A DNA stretch of 64,000 nucleotides from contig CASIBO010000011.1 of assembly GCA_949372755.1 (NCBI GenBank), forward strand, positions 1-64,000, in the 5' to 3' direction. Below are positions 8,861 to 16,897 of the stretch, one piece after another; within the stretch, counting starts at the first letter, position 1, and every line of letters starts with the position of its first letter. The DNA is from UBA9926 sp018645765 (GTDB taxonomy: Bacteria > Pseudomonadota > Gammaproteobacteria > Pseudomonadales > Azotimanducaceae). The notes under the pieces are model-generated. The model was given only the letters and a program-made list of their open reading frames with translations. It was not told the origin of the DNA and ran no database searches. A program made the position numbers and the translations under genes.

Positions 8861-8967
8861 CGATTCAGGCCCGTCAGGACGGCAAAGATCAATCTACTGA
8901 AAGGGGTGACGAGGCGACGTCACAGGACTATTCTTAACTCTGACCATTCGATCAATTAAGGCAGACC

Positions 8968-9846
8968 ATGCGATTCATTCGGGGCAGTGTCACGCTACTG
9001 CTTATGTTCTTTAACACCTTGATCCTCGCGATACCGTTGTGTATCGCAGCACTACTGCGTGGGCTTATCCCTTCCCGATACCAAGCGCTGTGCACGCAGA
9101 TTTCAATGCGCTGTGCTGAGGGTTGGATTGCCAACAACAACCGCATTATTGATACCTTTCAAACGCTAGACATACGCGTTACGCACTATCCCGAATTAAG
9201 TCCTGACGAGTGGTACCTGGTCATCTGCAACCATCAAAGCTGGACCGATATCGTGATTCTGCAGCGGATCCTGAACAAAAGAGTTCCAATGTTGAAGTTT
9301 TTTATTAAACAAACCCTGCTATTTGTCCCGATCCTTGGAGTTTGCTTCTTGGCGCTCGATTTCCCCATCATGAAGCGTTACAACAAACGTATCCTTACCA
9401 AAAAACCCCATCTGAAAGGCCGGGATCTTGAGACGACCTTAAAATCCTGTGAGCGATTTAAGCTCACGCCGGTTTCGGTTCTAAATTTTGTGGAGGGCAC
9501 TCGTTTCTCCCCCGAGAAACAAAGACAATCAAAGAGTCCCTATCAACACTTACTCAAGCCCAAAGGCGGCGGTGTCGCCATGGTCGTCGATTCCATGCAG
9601 GATGATCTCAGTGCGATCTTGGATGTTACATTGGCGTACCAAGATGAGACCCCATCATTCTGGTCTTTCATCTGCGGCCACCCAACGCCGATAAGAATCC
9701 AAATTGACCGACTGGGAGTCCCTAACCGACATGACTTCGCAGAATCCGGCGCCGCTAAGTCAATGGGTAAACAGGTTAAGCAAATCTTGCTCGATCGTTG
9801 GGATAAGAAAGATACCGTTTTGCAGCAACTGCTAGAGCCTAACTAA
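8968..9846 (+). CDS. YihG-like lysophospholipid (1-acylglycerol-3-phosphate) acyltransferase
   Basis: Transfers an acyl chain to a lysophospholipid at the inner membrane. The catalytic HX4D box is seen as NHQSWTD at about residues 88-94. The FVEGTRFS acceptor-binding motif is at about 173-180. One N-terminal membrane segment is visible (about residues 5-30). The LDFPIMKRY segment after the first box matches the YihG-type subgroup. Not linked to other lipid genes; exeA follows after 35 bp on the same strand. Confidence 0.85.
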   Translation: MRFIRGSVTLLLMFFNTLILAIPLCIAALLRGLIPSRYQALCTQISMRCAEGWIANNNRIIDTFQTLDIRVTHYPELSPDEWYLVICNHQSWTDIVILQRILNKRVPMLKFFIKQTLLFVPILGVCFLALDFPIMKRYNKRILTKKPHLKGRDLETTLKSCERFKLTPVSVLNFVEGTRFSPEKQRQSKSPYQHLLKPKGGGVAMVVDSMQDDLSAILDVTLAYQDETPSFWSFICGHPTPIRIQIDRLGVPNRHDFAESGAAKSMGKQVKQILLDRWDKKDTVLQQLLEPN

Positions 9847-9881
9847 CTCTCCTGCTATGCTTGCCGATTGGAGGATCCGCT

Positions 9882-11627
9882 TTGACTTCAATCTACAATG
9901 ACTACTTCGGGCTGAAAGAATCCCCCTTCTCGATTGCACCGAACCCTCAATATCTTTATATGAGTGACCGGCATCGCGAGGCGCTTGCGCATTTGATGTA
10001 CGGTATCCAAGGTGATGGCGCCTTCATCCTATTGTCTGGTGAGGTCGGCACCGGCAAAACTACGATTTGTCGATGCCTGCTAGAGCAAATCCCGACCCAA
10101 GTGGATACCGCCTTCATTCTCAATCCAAAATTAACGGCCGCTGAACTGCTTGCGGCAGCCTGCGACGACTTAAAGATCAGCTATCCGCAAGGCGCGACCA
10201 TTAAAGTCCTGACCGACTGCATTAACGCCTATCTGCTTGAGGCCCATGCCAACGACCGACGCACCGTACTCATCATTGACGAAGCCCAAAACTTATCCAT
10301 CGAGGTGTTAGAACAACTGCGCTTGCTGACCAATCTCGAAACAAACCAGCGCAAACTCCTCCAGATTATTTTGCTTGGCCAGCCAGAACTTTTAGTACTC
10401 CTCGCGAAACCTGAACTGCGACAATTGTCGCAAAGGATTACAGCTCGGTTTCACCTGAATGCCTTGAATCGCGATGAAATTTCAGCCTACATTAAGCATC
10501 GTTTGGTTGTGGCTGGGGCAAAGGGTACGTTCTTCACAAAACCCGCGATCGATCGAATTTATAAAATCAGCCAAGGTATTCCACGCATTATCAACTTGGT
10601 TTGTGATCGCTCGCTGCTGGGCACCTATTCTGAGGGCGAGCTTCAAGTCACACCAAAAATCGTGGCAAAAGCGGCCTCGGAAATCCTTGGCCCCGAGACC
10701 CAAGCGAGTCCTAATTGGAGACTGATCGCAATCGCAAGCATTGGTTGTTTGATTGTACTGACAGGGCTCATAATCCTAATGCTCACCGGCCAATCAGAGC
10801 AGTCCAGTGTGCAGGTGCAACCCGCGGTGCAGCAAGACACTGTCGTGACAATCGCCCAATCAGCGAAGACGCGTCAGGACCCTACCGAAGACGCCTCCAC
10901 TTATGTGACGCCAGGCCCTCAGAAGCGTCTTGAAATAGCCGAACCCTTGGGCGTGTCAACGTTTGAGGAAACGCCGCCCACGCCCAGCACAATCTCGACG
11001 CCTTACGCGAATCAGGTAAGGGAAAGCCTAACCTCATTAAGCTTGATTCGCGGCCATGACATCGCAGGGGCGGCTTTGAATGATCTGCTCCAGTTGTGGG
11101 GCGTCGACTTCACCGATCCAGATTCCGCCTCTTGTGAGCTTGCAGAAACCATCGGCTTATTTTGCTTTTCGAGCATCGCTGGCCTCAATGAAATGAATGA
11201 TTTCAACCGGCCTGTGGTCATCAATCTTAATAATCAATGGTTTACGCTGACTGAACTCGACCGTGGTAGCGCATCGCTAAAAGTGGGCGGCACGACCCAT
11301 CGAGTCCGGATTACAGAACTGCTCGATGCTTGGAGCGGTAATTTCACGCTTCTGTGGCGGGCGCCACCGGGATACAAGGCCCCCATCTCGATGGGTGATC
11401 GGGGCCCTGCTGTGGACTGGCTGGTCAACCGGTTACAGGTAATCAATGATCGAACGGGTCCGACAACGCCAGGTTATGTGTTTGACGGCGAGTTAGAAGT
11501 TCAAGTAAAGCAATTTCAGCTCACCACAGGTCTGACTCCGGACGGCATTGCTGGCGTTAAAACTTGGATTAAAATCAATGGTGCGGACGATATCAACACG
11601 CCCCGTTTAGACGGAGACAGCTTCTAA
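9882..11627 (+). CDS. exeA: ExeA/GspA-type AAA ATPase with C-terminal peptidoglycan-binding domain
   Basis: Inner-membrane ATPase of the type II secretion accessory pair ExeA-ExeB, which in Aeromonas helps place the secretin through the peptidoglycan. The N-terminal ATPase has Walker A (GEVGTGKTT) near residue 55 and Walker B (VLIIDEAQ) near 130. One membrane segment lies near 280-305, and the last 90 or so residues look like a PG_binding_1 repeat (VKQFQLTTGLTPDG). The start is TTG at 9882, supported by GGAGG at 9870-9874; the frame is open back to another TTG at 9861. TAATG overlap with the gspB-like gene. No other secretion genes are nearby. Confidence 0.85.
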   Translation: MTSIYNDYFGLKESPFSIAPNPQYLYMSDRHREALAHLMYGIQGDGAFILLSGEVGTGKTTICRCLLEQIPTQVDTAFILNPKLTAAELLAAACDDLKISYPQGATIKVLTDCINAYLLEAHANDRRTVLIIDEAQNLSIEVLEQLRLLTNLETNQRKLLQIILLGQPELLVLLAKPELRQLSQRITARFHLNALNRDEISAYIKHRLVVAGAKGTFFTKPAIDRIYKISQGIPRIINLVCDRSLLGTYSEGELQVTPKIVAKAASEILGPETQASPNWRLIAIASIGCLIVLTGLIILMLTGQSEQSSVQVQPAVQQDTVVTIAQSAKTRQDPTEDASTYVTPGPQKRLEIAEPLGVSTFEETPPTPSTISTPYANQVRESLTSLSLIRGHDIAGAALNDLLQLWGVDFTDPDSASCELAETIGLFCFSSIAGLNEMNDFNRPVVINLNNQWFTLTELDRGSASLKVGGTTHRVRITELLDAWSGNFTLLWRAPPGYKAPISMGDRGPAVDWLVNRLQVINDRTGPTTPGYVFDGELEVQVKQFQLTTGLTPDGIAGVKTWIKINGADDINTPRLDGDSF

Positions 11628-12244
11628 TGTCTTACATCCTTGATGCGCTCAATAAGTCAGAAGAAGAGAAAAAACAGCACCGTACGCCTGGCCTGAATAC
11701 GATTCATCAAAAACCCGCCCACCGCACACCGATTAAACGTCTCTGGGCAATCGCTGCAAGCTGTGTCGTGATCCTAAATCTGCTTGGCTTGATCATTTGG
11801 TTTGTGTTTTTAGTCGAGACCCCGAAAGCAACCGATACAGCAATCAGTTTAACGCCCAAAACGCAAACCACCATCCGTCAAAGTCAGCCGAATAATGATC
11901 GCGCCTTAAACCGTGAGACGCGTGCGGCCCGCCCTGAACCAGCATTAATCGGGTCAAGCCCTTCAAGGCCAGCCCGCGAACGATCGCCTGCGCAAACCGC
12001 CCCCTTCCAAGACAGCTTAAGTCGCCAAATCAGACAGGAAATCTCAGCCATTCGTTTTTCAAGTCATATTTTTGCGAACGACGCCAGTCTTCGGATGGTG
12101 GTGATCAATGGTCAATCCCTCCGAGAGGGGAATCGATTCGGCTCCGGGCTCTTACTCAAGGCTATTACCGAGGAGGGGGTTGTCGTCGCTTACCAAAATC
12201 ATGACGTCCCAATTAGTGTTCTAAGCCAGTGGGCTGACGACTAA
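11627..12244 (+). CDS. GspB/ExeB-like type II secretion accessory protein
   Basis: A 205-residue bitopic inner-membrane protein. It opens with SYILDALNKSEEEK, the usual N-terminus of GspB/ExeB proteins, then has one membrane segment at about 40-65, a polar linker, and a C-terminal GspB-like domain (about 130-205) with the IRFSSHIFANDASLRMVVING stretch split by its beta strands. The start ATG overlaps the exeA stop by one base, so the two products are probably made in step. The function as ExeA partner follows from family and neighbour. Confidence 0.85.
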   Translation: MSYILDALNKSEEEKKQHRTPGLNTIHQKPAHRTPIKRLWAIAASCVVILNLLGLIIWFVFLVETPKATDTAISLTPKTQTTIRQSQPNNDRALNRETRAARPEPALIGSSPSRPARERSPAQTAPFQDSLSRQIRQEISAIRFSSHIFANDASLRMVVINGQSLREGNRFGSGLLLKAITEEGVVVAYQNHDVPISVLSQWADD

Positions 12245-12279
12245 GAACTCTCAGACCAACCCGCCCATTCCACAAAACC

Positions 12280-13044
12280 TCACTCCATTGTTGGCGCAAC
12301 AAGGGCATCATCCAACCGCTGGATCTGCTTTTTCATTTCGATCACTTCGGTGTTGTGCTGCTGACGGTAGTTCATATGCGAGCCAATATCTGCTTTTGCT
12401 TCGCTGATCTGTTTCGACATCACCGTGCCGGCTCGCCGCAAGGTTTCAAGCGTATCGGCTTGGTCCTGATTTTGTTGTCGGATCAGCGCAAGCTCTGTTG
12501 AGAGATCTTCACTATCCATGGACCGTTGTTGCTTCAAGCTGATCAAGTCTTTATTTAACCCATCAATTTTAGCGCCAACACCTGATACCGCATTTGCAAT
12601 CGGATCAAGCTCGGCTTTGAAGCCCGTAATCGCTGCCTCCAGATCTTCAGCAACCTTTTCAATTTTAGGTCTGTTCTGCCGATAAGCGACCGCCCAAAGC
12701 TTGTCAATTTCACTCATATTGGTGTTCGACTGCTCCTGCATTGTCTTAAATGTTTTTGAGACATCCGTTCCGGTTGCCGCGAGCCTGCTTTCAAGCTCTC
12801 CAATGCTGGCCTGACTTTTCTCTAATAACCCATTGGCTTCATCAAGTTTGGTTTGAACTTGAAAGAGCACATATCCACCAAAACCCATCACTAACAGCAT
12901 CAAAACAACGATAAACATCAAGATCCCGTTAAAGTTACTCTGCTTAGGCGCCTCAGAGCGACCACCACGACGGTAAGAAGAAACATCCGCAGCGTCGGGC
13001 GTAATGGACGGCAGGTCATCCAAATTTTTTATATCATCGTTCAT
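12280..13044 (-). CDS. Single-pass membrane protein with long periplasmic coiled coil, function unknown
   Basis: I do not recognise a characterised family. The 254-residue product has a short acidic and basic cytosolic N-terminus, one strong membrane segment at about 41-62 (GILMFIVVLMLLVMGFGGYVL), and then nearly 190 residues of heptad-like helical sequence with Ser/Thr/Gln-rich stretches, suggesting a coiled coil. The start at 13044 is preceded by GGAAAGAG; the ATG at 13059 sits inside the upstream terminator. Downstream of the PuuD-like gene but separated from it by that terminator, so it probably has its own promoter. Confidence 0.7.
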   Translation of the reverse strand: MNDDIKNLDDLPSITPDAADVSSYRRGGRSEAPKQSNFNGILMFIVVLMLLVMGFGGYVLFQVQTKLDEANGLLEKSQASIGELESRLAATGTDVSKTFKTMQEQSNTNMSEIDKLWAVAYRQNRPKIEKVAEDLEAAITGFKAELDPIANAVSGVGAKIDGLNKDLISLKQQRSMDSEDLSTELALIRQQNQDQADTLETLRRAGTVMSKQISEAKADIGSHMNYRQQHNTEVIEMKKQIQRLDDALVAPTME

Positions 13045-13057
13045 AAAGGCTCTTTCC

Positions 13058-13085
13058 AAAAAAAAACGGGACCATAAAGGCCCCG
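13058..13085 (-). terminator. Intrinsic terminator after the PuuD-like gene
   Basis: On the minus strand GGGGCC pairs with GGTCCC across a five-base loop and is followed by a run of nine T residues. It ends about 14 bases before the start of the coiled-coil protein gene. Confidence 0.85.
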
Positions 13086-13111
13086 CATTTTAAGCTATTT
13101 TACAGATTGGG

Positions 13112-13789
13112 CTACAGTAAGTGCATGCAACCATACAGCACAGCGGTGAGTCCCAATCCACAATGAATCACGCCAACGACCGAGGTCATAGGCCCTTGCT
13201 TGCCGCGAATGGCATTGACCTGCAGCAACAAGATGATGGCAAAGACTGCAACCAAACTCACGGTTGATGCGGCCATCTCATCAGTTACCATGCCGCTTGG
13301 TAAATGCGCCGAAGACCCCATAAAAAACAGCATTGGGATGGAAAACAAAGTGTTAGTCCGAGATGCCAGGCCTGCTTTTGGCGCGGCAGCAGCGGCTTCC
13401 GGCAATGCCTCACCACCGCCCGCGACTTGCGTTGCGGATGCGATCACTATTTTTTGATTTGGCCAAATAATGAACCATACATTAAAGGCCATGAGCGTGC
13501 CCAACGTTGCGCCAACGGTAATATCATAGGTCATAGCGCCGTGGAGACGGTATAACAGATAAAGACCGGTTAGGAAGGTAAAGGCTGCACCCCAACGGAA
13601 CCACCACAGCGCGCGCGGCACAAGCTTCTGAATCGCACCAGAACGGTGATCCGCTTCGGCTTCTTTAAAATACTCCGTTTGAACGAAATTGAAGTAATAC
13701 AACAACCCAATCCAAACGATACCGAACAGAAGATGGCCCCATCTAACGAGGTAGTTCACACCGTATTCTGAAAATAATGGAATATCCAT
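13112..13789 (-). CDS. PuuD-like (urate oxidase N-terminal type) membrane protein without cytochrome domain
   Basis: A 225-residue integral membrane protein with about six hydrophobic segments. The RWGHLLFGIVWIGLLYYFNFVQ opening (starting near residue 16) and the later RWGAAFTFLTG and FNVWFIIWPNQK segments match the membrane domain of urate hydroxylase PuuD. Characterised PuuD proteins carry an extra C-terminal cytochrome c domain, which is absent here: there is no CxxCH. No other purine breakdown genes are nearby, so urate oxidation is not supported; a haem-binding or other redox role is possible. Confidence 0.72.
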   Translation of the reverse strand: MDIPLFSEYGVNYLVRWGHLLFGIVWIGLLYYFNFVQTEYFKEAEADHRSGAIQKLVPRALWWFRWGAAFTFLTGLYLLYRLHGAMTYDITVGATLGTLMAFNVWFIIWPNQKIVIASATQVAGGGEALPEAAAAAPKAGLASRTNTLFSIPMLFFMGSSAHLPSGMVTDEMAASTVSLVAVFAIILLLQVNAIRGKQGPMTSVVGVIHCGLGLTAVLYGCMHLL

Positions 13790-13908
13790 ATCCTTCCCTT
13801 AATATTGTTTAACGAAACCTAATGACTTTTTGAACGCGCTCTCGGAACGGGTTCGACCGCCGTACTATAACAAACTTTTCCCAAAACATAAGCTTTTACA
13901 GGCCGAAG

Positions 13909-14133
13909 TCAGAACGGCTTTAAACACACCAAGCCTTGAAGCTTACCGGCGTCATCGTATTCAATCTCGAACCAGCCTTGGACACCATCTTGAGTCACGA
14001 ACTGGCGCAGTAATTCAGCAGGAAATTGTAAGCGCTGACCATTTTCCGCGGTCACAACAACGTGTCTGGCCTGGCCAGAATAGTAGCGCTGCATTTCTAG
14101 CGCAGAAATTCTGAGAGAAAATTGATTCTTCAT
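13909..14133 (-). CDS. DUF2835 family small protein
   Basis: A 74-residue soluble protein. The pattern ISALEMQRYYSGQA, then RLQFPAELLRQFVTQDGVQGWFE, matches the DUF2835 family, widely kept in Gammaproteobacteria next to varied genes and without known function. The call is from recall of the family pattern. It stands between the PuuD-like gene and groEL, on the same strand as both, but the groEL terminator at 14186-14211 separates it from groEL. Confidence 0.75.
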   Translation of the reverse strand: MKNQFSLRISALEMQRYYSGQARHVVVTAENGQRLQFPAELLRQFVTQDGVQGWFEIEYDDAGKLQGLVCLKPF

Positions 14134-14185
14134 AGAGCGTAAAAATTAAAACGTTTAAGCGGCTAACACAACCGAACGGACTGGC

Positions 14186-14211
14186 AAAAAAAACCCCGCA
14201 TTTAGCGGGGC
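14186..14211 (-). terminator. Intrinsic terminator of groESL
   Basis: On the minus strand a perfect CCCCGC / GCGGGG stem with a five-base loop is followed by eight T residues, 20 bases past the groEL stop. Confidence 0.95.
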
Positions 14212-14230
14212 TCTTTCATCAGGGGTTGGA

Positions 14231-15886
14231 CTACATCATGCCGCCCATACCGCCCATACCGCCCATACCACCCATGTCAGGCATACCGCCAGCTGCAGGT
14301 GCATTCTCTTCAACCACATCCGTCACCATGCACTCAGTTGTGATCATAAGACCCGCAACCGATGCAGCCGCTTGAAGTGCTGTACGAGTTACTTTGGCAG
14401 GATCTGGAATCCCGAAATCGATCATATTGCCATACTCACCGGTCGCAGCATTAAAGCCTTCGTTTCCGGAGAGTTGCTTGACCTTATCAACAACAACAGA
14501 GCCTTCGGCACCCGCATTCTCAGCGATTTGGCGAATTGGGGCTTCCATCGCGCGACGACAAATGTTGATCCCAACATTTTGATCTTCGTTGTCGCCAACC
14601 AGGTCATCAAGCGCGGTCAGTGCTCGAATTAATGCCACACCACCGCCAGCAACGATCCCTTCTTCAACCGCTGCACGAGTTGAATGCAGAGCGTCTTCAA
14701 CGCGAGCTTTCTTCTCTTTCATTTCCAGCTCAGAACCCGCACCCACTTTAATAACCGCAACGCCACCAGCAAGTTTCGCAACCCGTTCTTGTAGCTTTTC
14801 ACGATCGTAATCAGAGGAGGTTTCTTCAATCTGAGTTCGGATCTGCTTGACGCGTGCTTCGATATCGTCTGATGCACCAGAGCCATCAACAATGGTCGTG
14901 TTTTCTTTCGTCAAGGTAATGCGCTTGGCCTGGCCTAAGTCTTCCAATGATGCGCCTTCCAGCGACAAGCCCACTTCTTCAGAAATGACTGTGCCGCCCG
15001 TCAGGATCGCAATATCCTGCAACATTTCCTTACGTCGATCACCAAAACCAGGGGCCTTGGCAGCGGCGACTTTAACGATCCCGCGCATGTTGTTCACAAC
15101 GAGGGTTGCTAAGGCTTCGCCTTCAACATCTTCGGAAATAATCATCAGAGGCCGGCCAGACTTGGCAACGGCTTCGAGTACCGGGAGGAGATCACGGATA
15201 TTCGAAATTTTCTTATCAAACAACAAAACATAAGGATCTTCGAGCTCTGCGCTCATGTTTTCCTGGTTGTTGATGAAATAAGGTGAGAGGTAACCACGGT
15301 CAAACTGCATGCCTTCAACGACATCGAGCTCGTTTTCAATACCTTGACCTTCTTCTACCGTGATCACGCCTTCTTTACCGACCTTCTCCATGGCTTCAGC
15401 TAGGATATCGCCAATCGCTGTGTCACTGTTTGCCGACACACTACCAACCTGCGCGATGGCTTTAGGATCATCACACGGTACAGCCAAGCCTCTTACGACT
15501 TCAACCGCTGCGGTCACTGCTTTATCGATACCGCGCTTGAGATCCATTGGATTCATGCCCGCCGCAACCGCTTTAAGCCCTTCGTTCAGGATCGCCTGAG
15601 CCAAAACCGTTGCTGTTGTCGTGCCATCACCGGCTACATCAGAAGTTTGCGAGGCAACTTCCTTCACCATTTGGGCGCCCATATTTTCGAACTTGTCTTT
15701 GAGTTCGATTTCCTTGGCAACCGAGACGCCATCTTTCGTGACTGTTGGGGCACCGAAAGACTTGTCCAAGATCACGTTACGGCCCTTAGGACCCAGCGTT
15801 ACTTTCACGGCGTCTGCCAGGACGTTTACGCCTTTTAGCATTCTTTGTCTGGCTGAATCGCCAAACCTTACATCTTTAGCTGTCAT
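14231..15886 (-). CDS. groL: Chaperonin GroEL (60 kDa)
   Basis: ATP-driven folding chaperone forming two seven-membered rings, in the cytosol. The nearly invariant N-terminus (AKDVRFG, then LGPKGRNV near residue 31) and DGTTTATVLA near 87 are all seen. The disordered C-terminus ends in repeated GGM units. The 551-residue length is normal. Second gene of the groES-groEL operon, 56 bp after groES, under the promoter and CIRCE-like site at 16322-16375. Confidence 0.99.
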   Translation of the reverse strand: MTAKDVRFGDSARQRMLKGVNVLADAVKVTLGPKGRNVILDKSFGAPTVTKDGVSVAKEIELKDKFENMGAQMVKEVASQTSDVAGDGTTTATVLAQAILNEGLKAVAAGMNPMDLKRGIDKAVTAAVEVVRGLAVPCDDPKAIAQVGSVSANSDTAIGDILAEAMEKVGKEGVITVEEGQGIENELDVVEGMQFDRGYLSPYFINNQENMSAELEDPYVLLFDKKISNIRDLLPVLEAVAKSGRPLMIISEDVEGEALATLVVNNMRGIVKVAAAKAPGFGDRRKEMLQDIAILTGGTVISEEVGLSLEGASLEDLGQAKRITLTKENTTIVDGSGASDDIEARVKQIRTQIEETSSDYDREKLQERVAKLAGGVAVIKVGAGSELEMKEKKARVEDALHSTRAAVEEGIVAGGGVALIRALTALDDLVGDNEDQNVGINICRRAMEAPIRQIAENAGAEGSVVVDKVKQLSGNEGFNAATGEYGNMIDFGIPDPAKVTRTALQAAASVAGLMITTECMVTDVVEENAPAAGGMPDMGGMGGMGGMGGMM

Positions 15887-15942
15887 ATTAAATATTCCTT
15901 ATGTCGTTCTGTGTAATGGGTGTCAAACCGATAAGAAAGCGC

Positions 15943-16230
15943 TTACTCAACAACGCCAAAAACTTCGCTTTCACTCATAACAAGCAATTCTTCACCGTCG
16001 ACTTTGACGGTACTGCCGGCGTATTGGCCAAATAGCACTTTGTCACCCACTTTCAAATCAACCGACTGAACGGACCCGTTTTCAAGTTTTTTGCCCGTAC
16101 CTACGGCCAAAACTTCGCCTTGAGAAGGCTTTTCCGCCGCTGAACCGGGAATAACAATCCCACCAGCTGACTTGGTTTCCTCTTCCAGACGTCGCACGAC
16201 CACTCGATCTTGTAATGGACGAATATTCAT
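15943..16230 (-). CDS. groS: Co-chaperonin GroES (10 kDa)
   Basis: Seven-membered lid of the GroEL folding chamber. The 95 residues match the family from MNIRPLQDRVVVRR to the DGEELLVMSE C-terminal region, with the mobile loop at about 18-32 (SAGGIVIPGSA). First gene of the operon, about 90 bp from the operator. Confidence 0.99.
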   Translation of the reverse strand: MNIRPLQDRVVVRRLEEETKSAGGIVIPGSAAEKPSQGEVLAVGTGKKLENGSVQSVDLKVGDKVLFGQYAGSTVKVDGEELLVMSESEVFGVVE

Positions 16231-16321
16231 TCTGATCTCCCAAATTAACGTTGAACTGACCCGTTGATCAGTTCGTTTTTATCTGCATTGAACCAGTTCC
16301 ACCTTCTTGCCGACCGGTTTT

Positions 16322-16348
16322 CTGGCACTCTCCCTTAAGGAGTGCTAA
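16322..16348 (-). promoter_or_regulatory. CIRCE-like operator (HrcA site) of groESL
   Basis: Read on the minus strand, TTAGCACTC is followed by nine bases and then GAGTGCCAG. The consensus is TTAGCACTC-N9-GAGTGCTAA: the first arm is perfect and the second differs at two bases. It begins right at the -10 hexamer, where bound HrcA repressor would block transcription. hrcA itself is not in the window. Confidence 0.85.
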
Positions 16349-16375
16349 TAATAGGGTCACTTTTTCCAGAGTCAA
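16348..16375 (-). promoter_or_regulatory. Sigma70 promoter of groESL
   Basis: On the minus strand TTGACT (16375-16370) and TATTAT (16353-16348) are 16 bases apart. The downstream edge of the -10 box abuts the CIRCE-like site. No clear sigma32 promoter was seen, so heat control is probably by repressor rather than by an alternative sigma factor. Confidence 0.75.
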
Positions 16376-16458
16376 GGGTCGGGCCTTAAAATCAATTGAA
16401 TTTGATTTCAGCACCCGACTCAAGACGGCCCACTTTGAATCAAAAGGTGATTAAGGCG

Positions 16459-16761
16459 ATGGCCCTATCCTTAGACTTAAAACAATCCATCTGGCAGGTT
16501 GTGGCCTCAATCCCCGAGGGCCGGATTGCAACCTACGGGCAGGTTGCGAGCATGGCTGGCCAGCCCGGCCGGGCGCGTTGGGTCGGTCGATTGCTGTCGG
16601 AACTGCCAGAGGCAACCACCCTGCCCTGGCACCGGGTCGTGAACGCCAGCGGTCAGATCACCAACCCTCATGCGATGACTCAAATGCGCCGCCTTGCCCT
16701 TGAAGGCATTAAAATCAATAACTTAAGAATTAGTCTCAAACAGCACCAATGGCAACCCTAG
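16459..16761 (+). CDS. Alkyltransferase-like DNA repair protein (Atl)
   Basis: A 100-residue relative of O6-alkylguanine-DNA alkyltransferase. IPEGRIATYGQVASMAG is the DNA-binding helix-turn-helix region and ARWVGR the finger region. The active-site motif PCHRV is PWHRV here: tryptophan replaces the reactive cysteine, the defining mark of Atl proteins, which bind alkylated guanine and hand it to nucleotide excision repair without removing the alkyl group. The start at 16459 is chosen by alignment to the family; the frame is open upstream to a TTG at 16396. Confidence 0.88.
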   Translation: MALSLDLKQSIWQVVASIPEGRIATYGQVASMAGQPGRARWVGRLLSELPEATTLPWHRVVNASGQITNPHAMTQMRRLALEGIKINNLRISLKQHQWQP

Positions 16762-16897
16762 TCCTATCTAGCCTCGATCAGATCAATTTAACCTAGGCAG
16801 ACTTAGTAATCGGTCGTGCAAATTAATCTAATGCGTTGGTAAAGCGGACCGATTATCACTGAAGTCGTAAGCCAAAATGGCGATATCATCGATGATC

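Noticed and set aside
14847..15233. Long forward frames opposite groEL, with others opposite ftsZ, aceE and secA.
   Set aside because: They are antisense shadows of highly expressed genes with biased codon use, and none has a ribosome site or a known family match.
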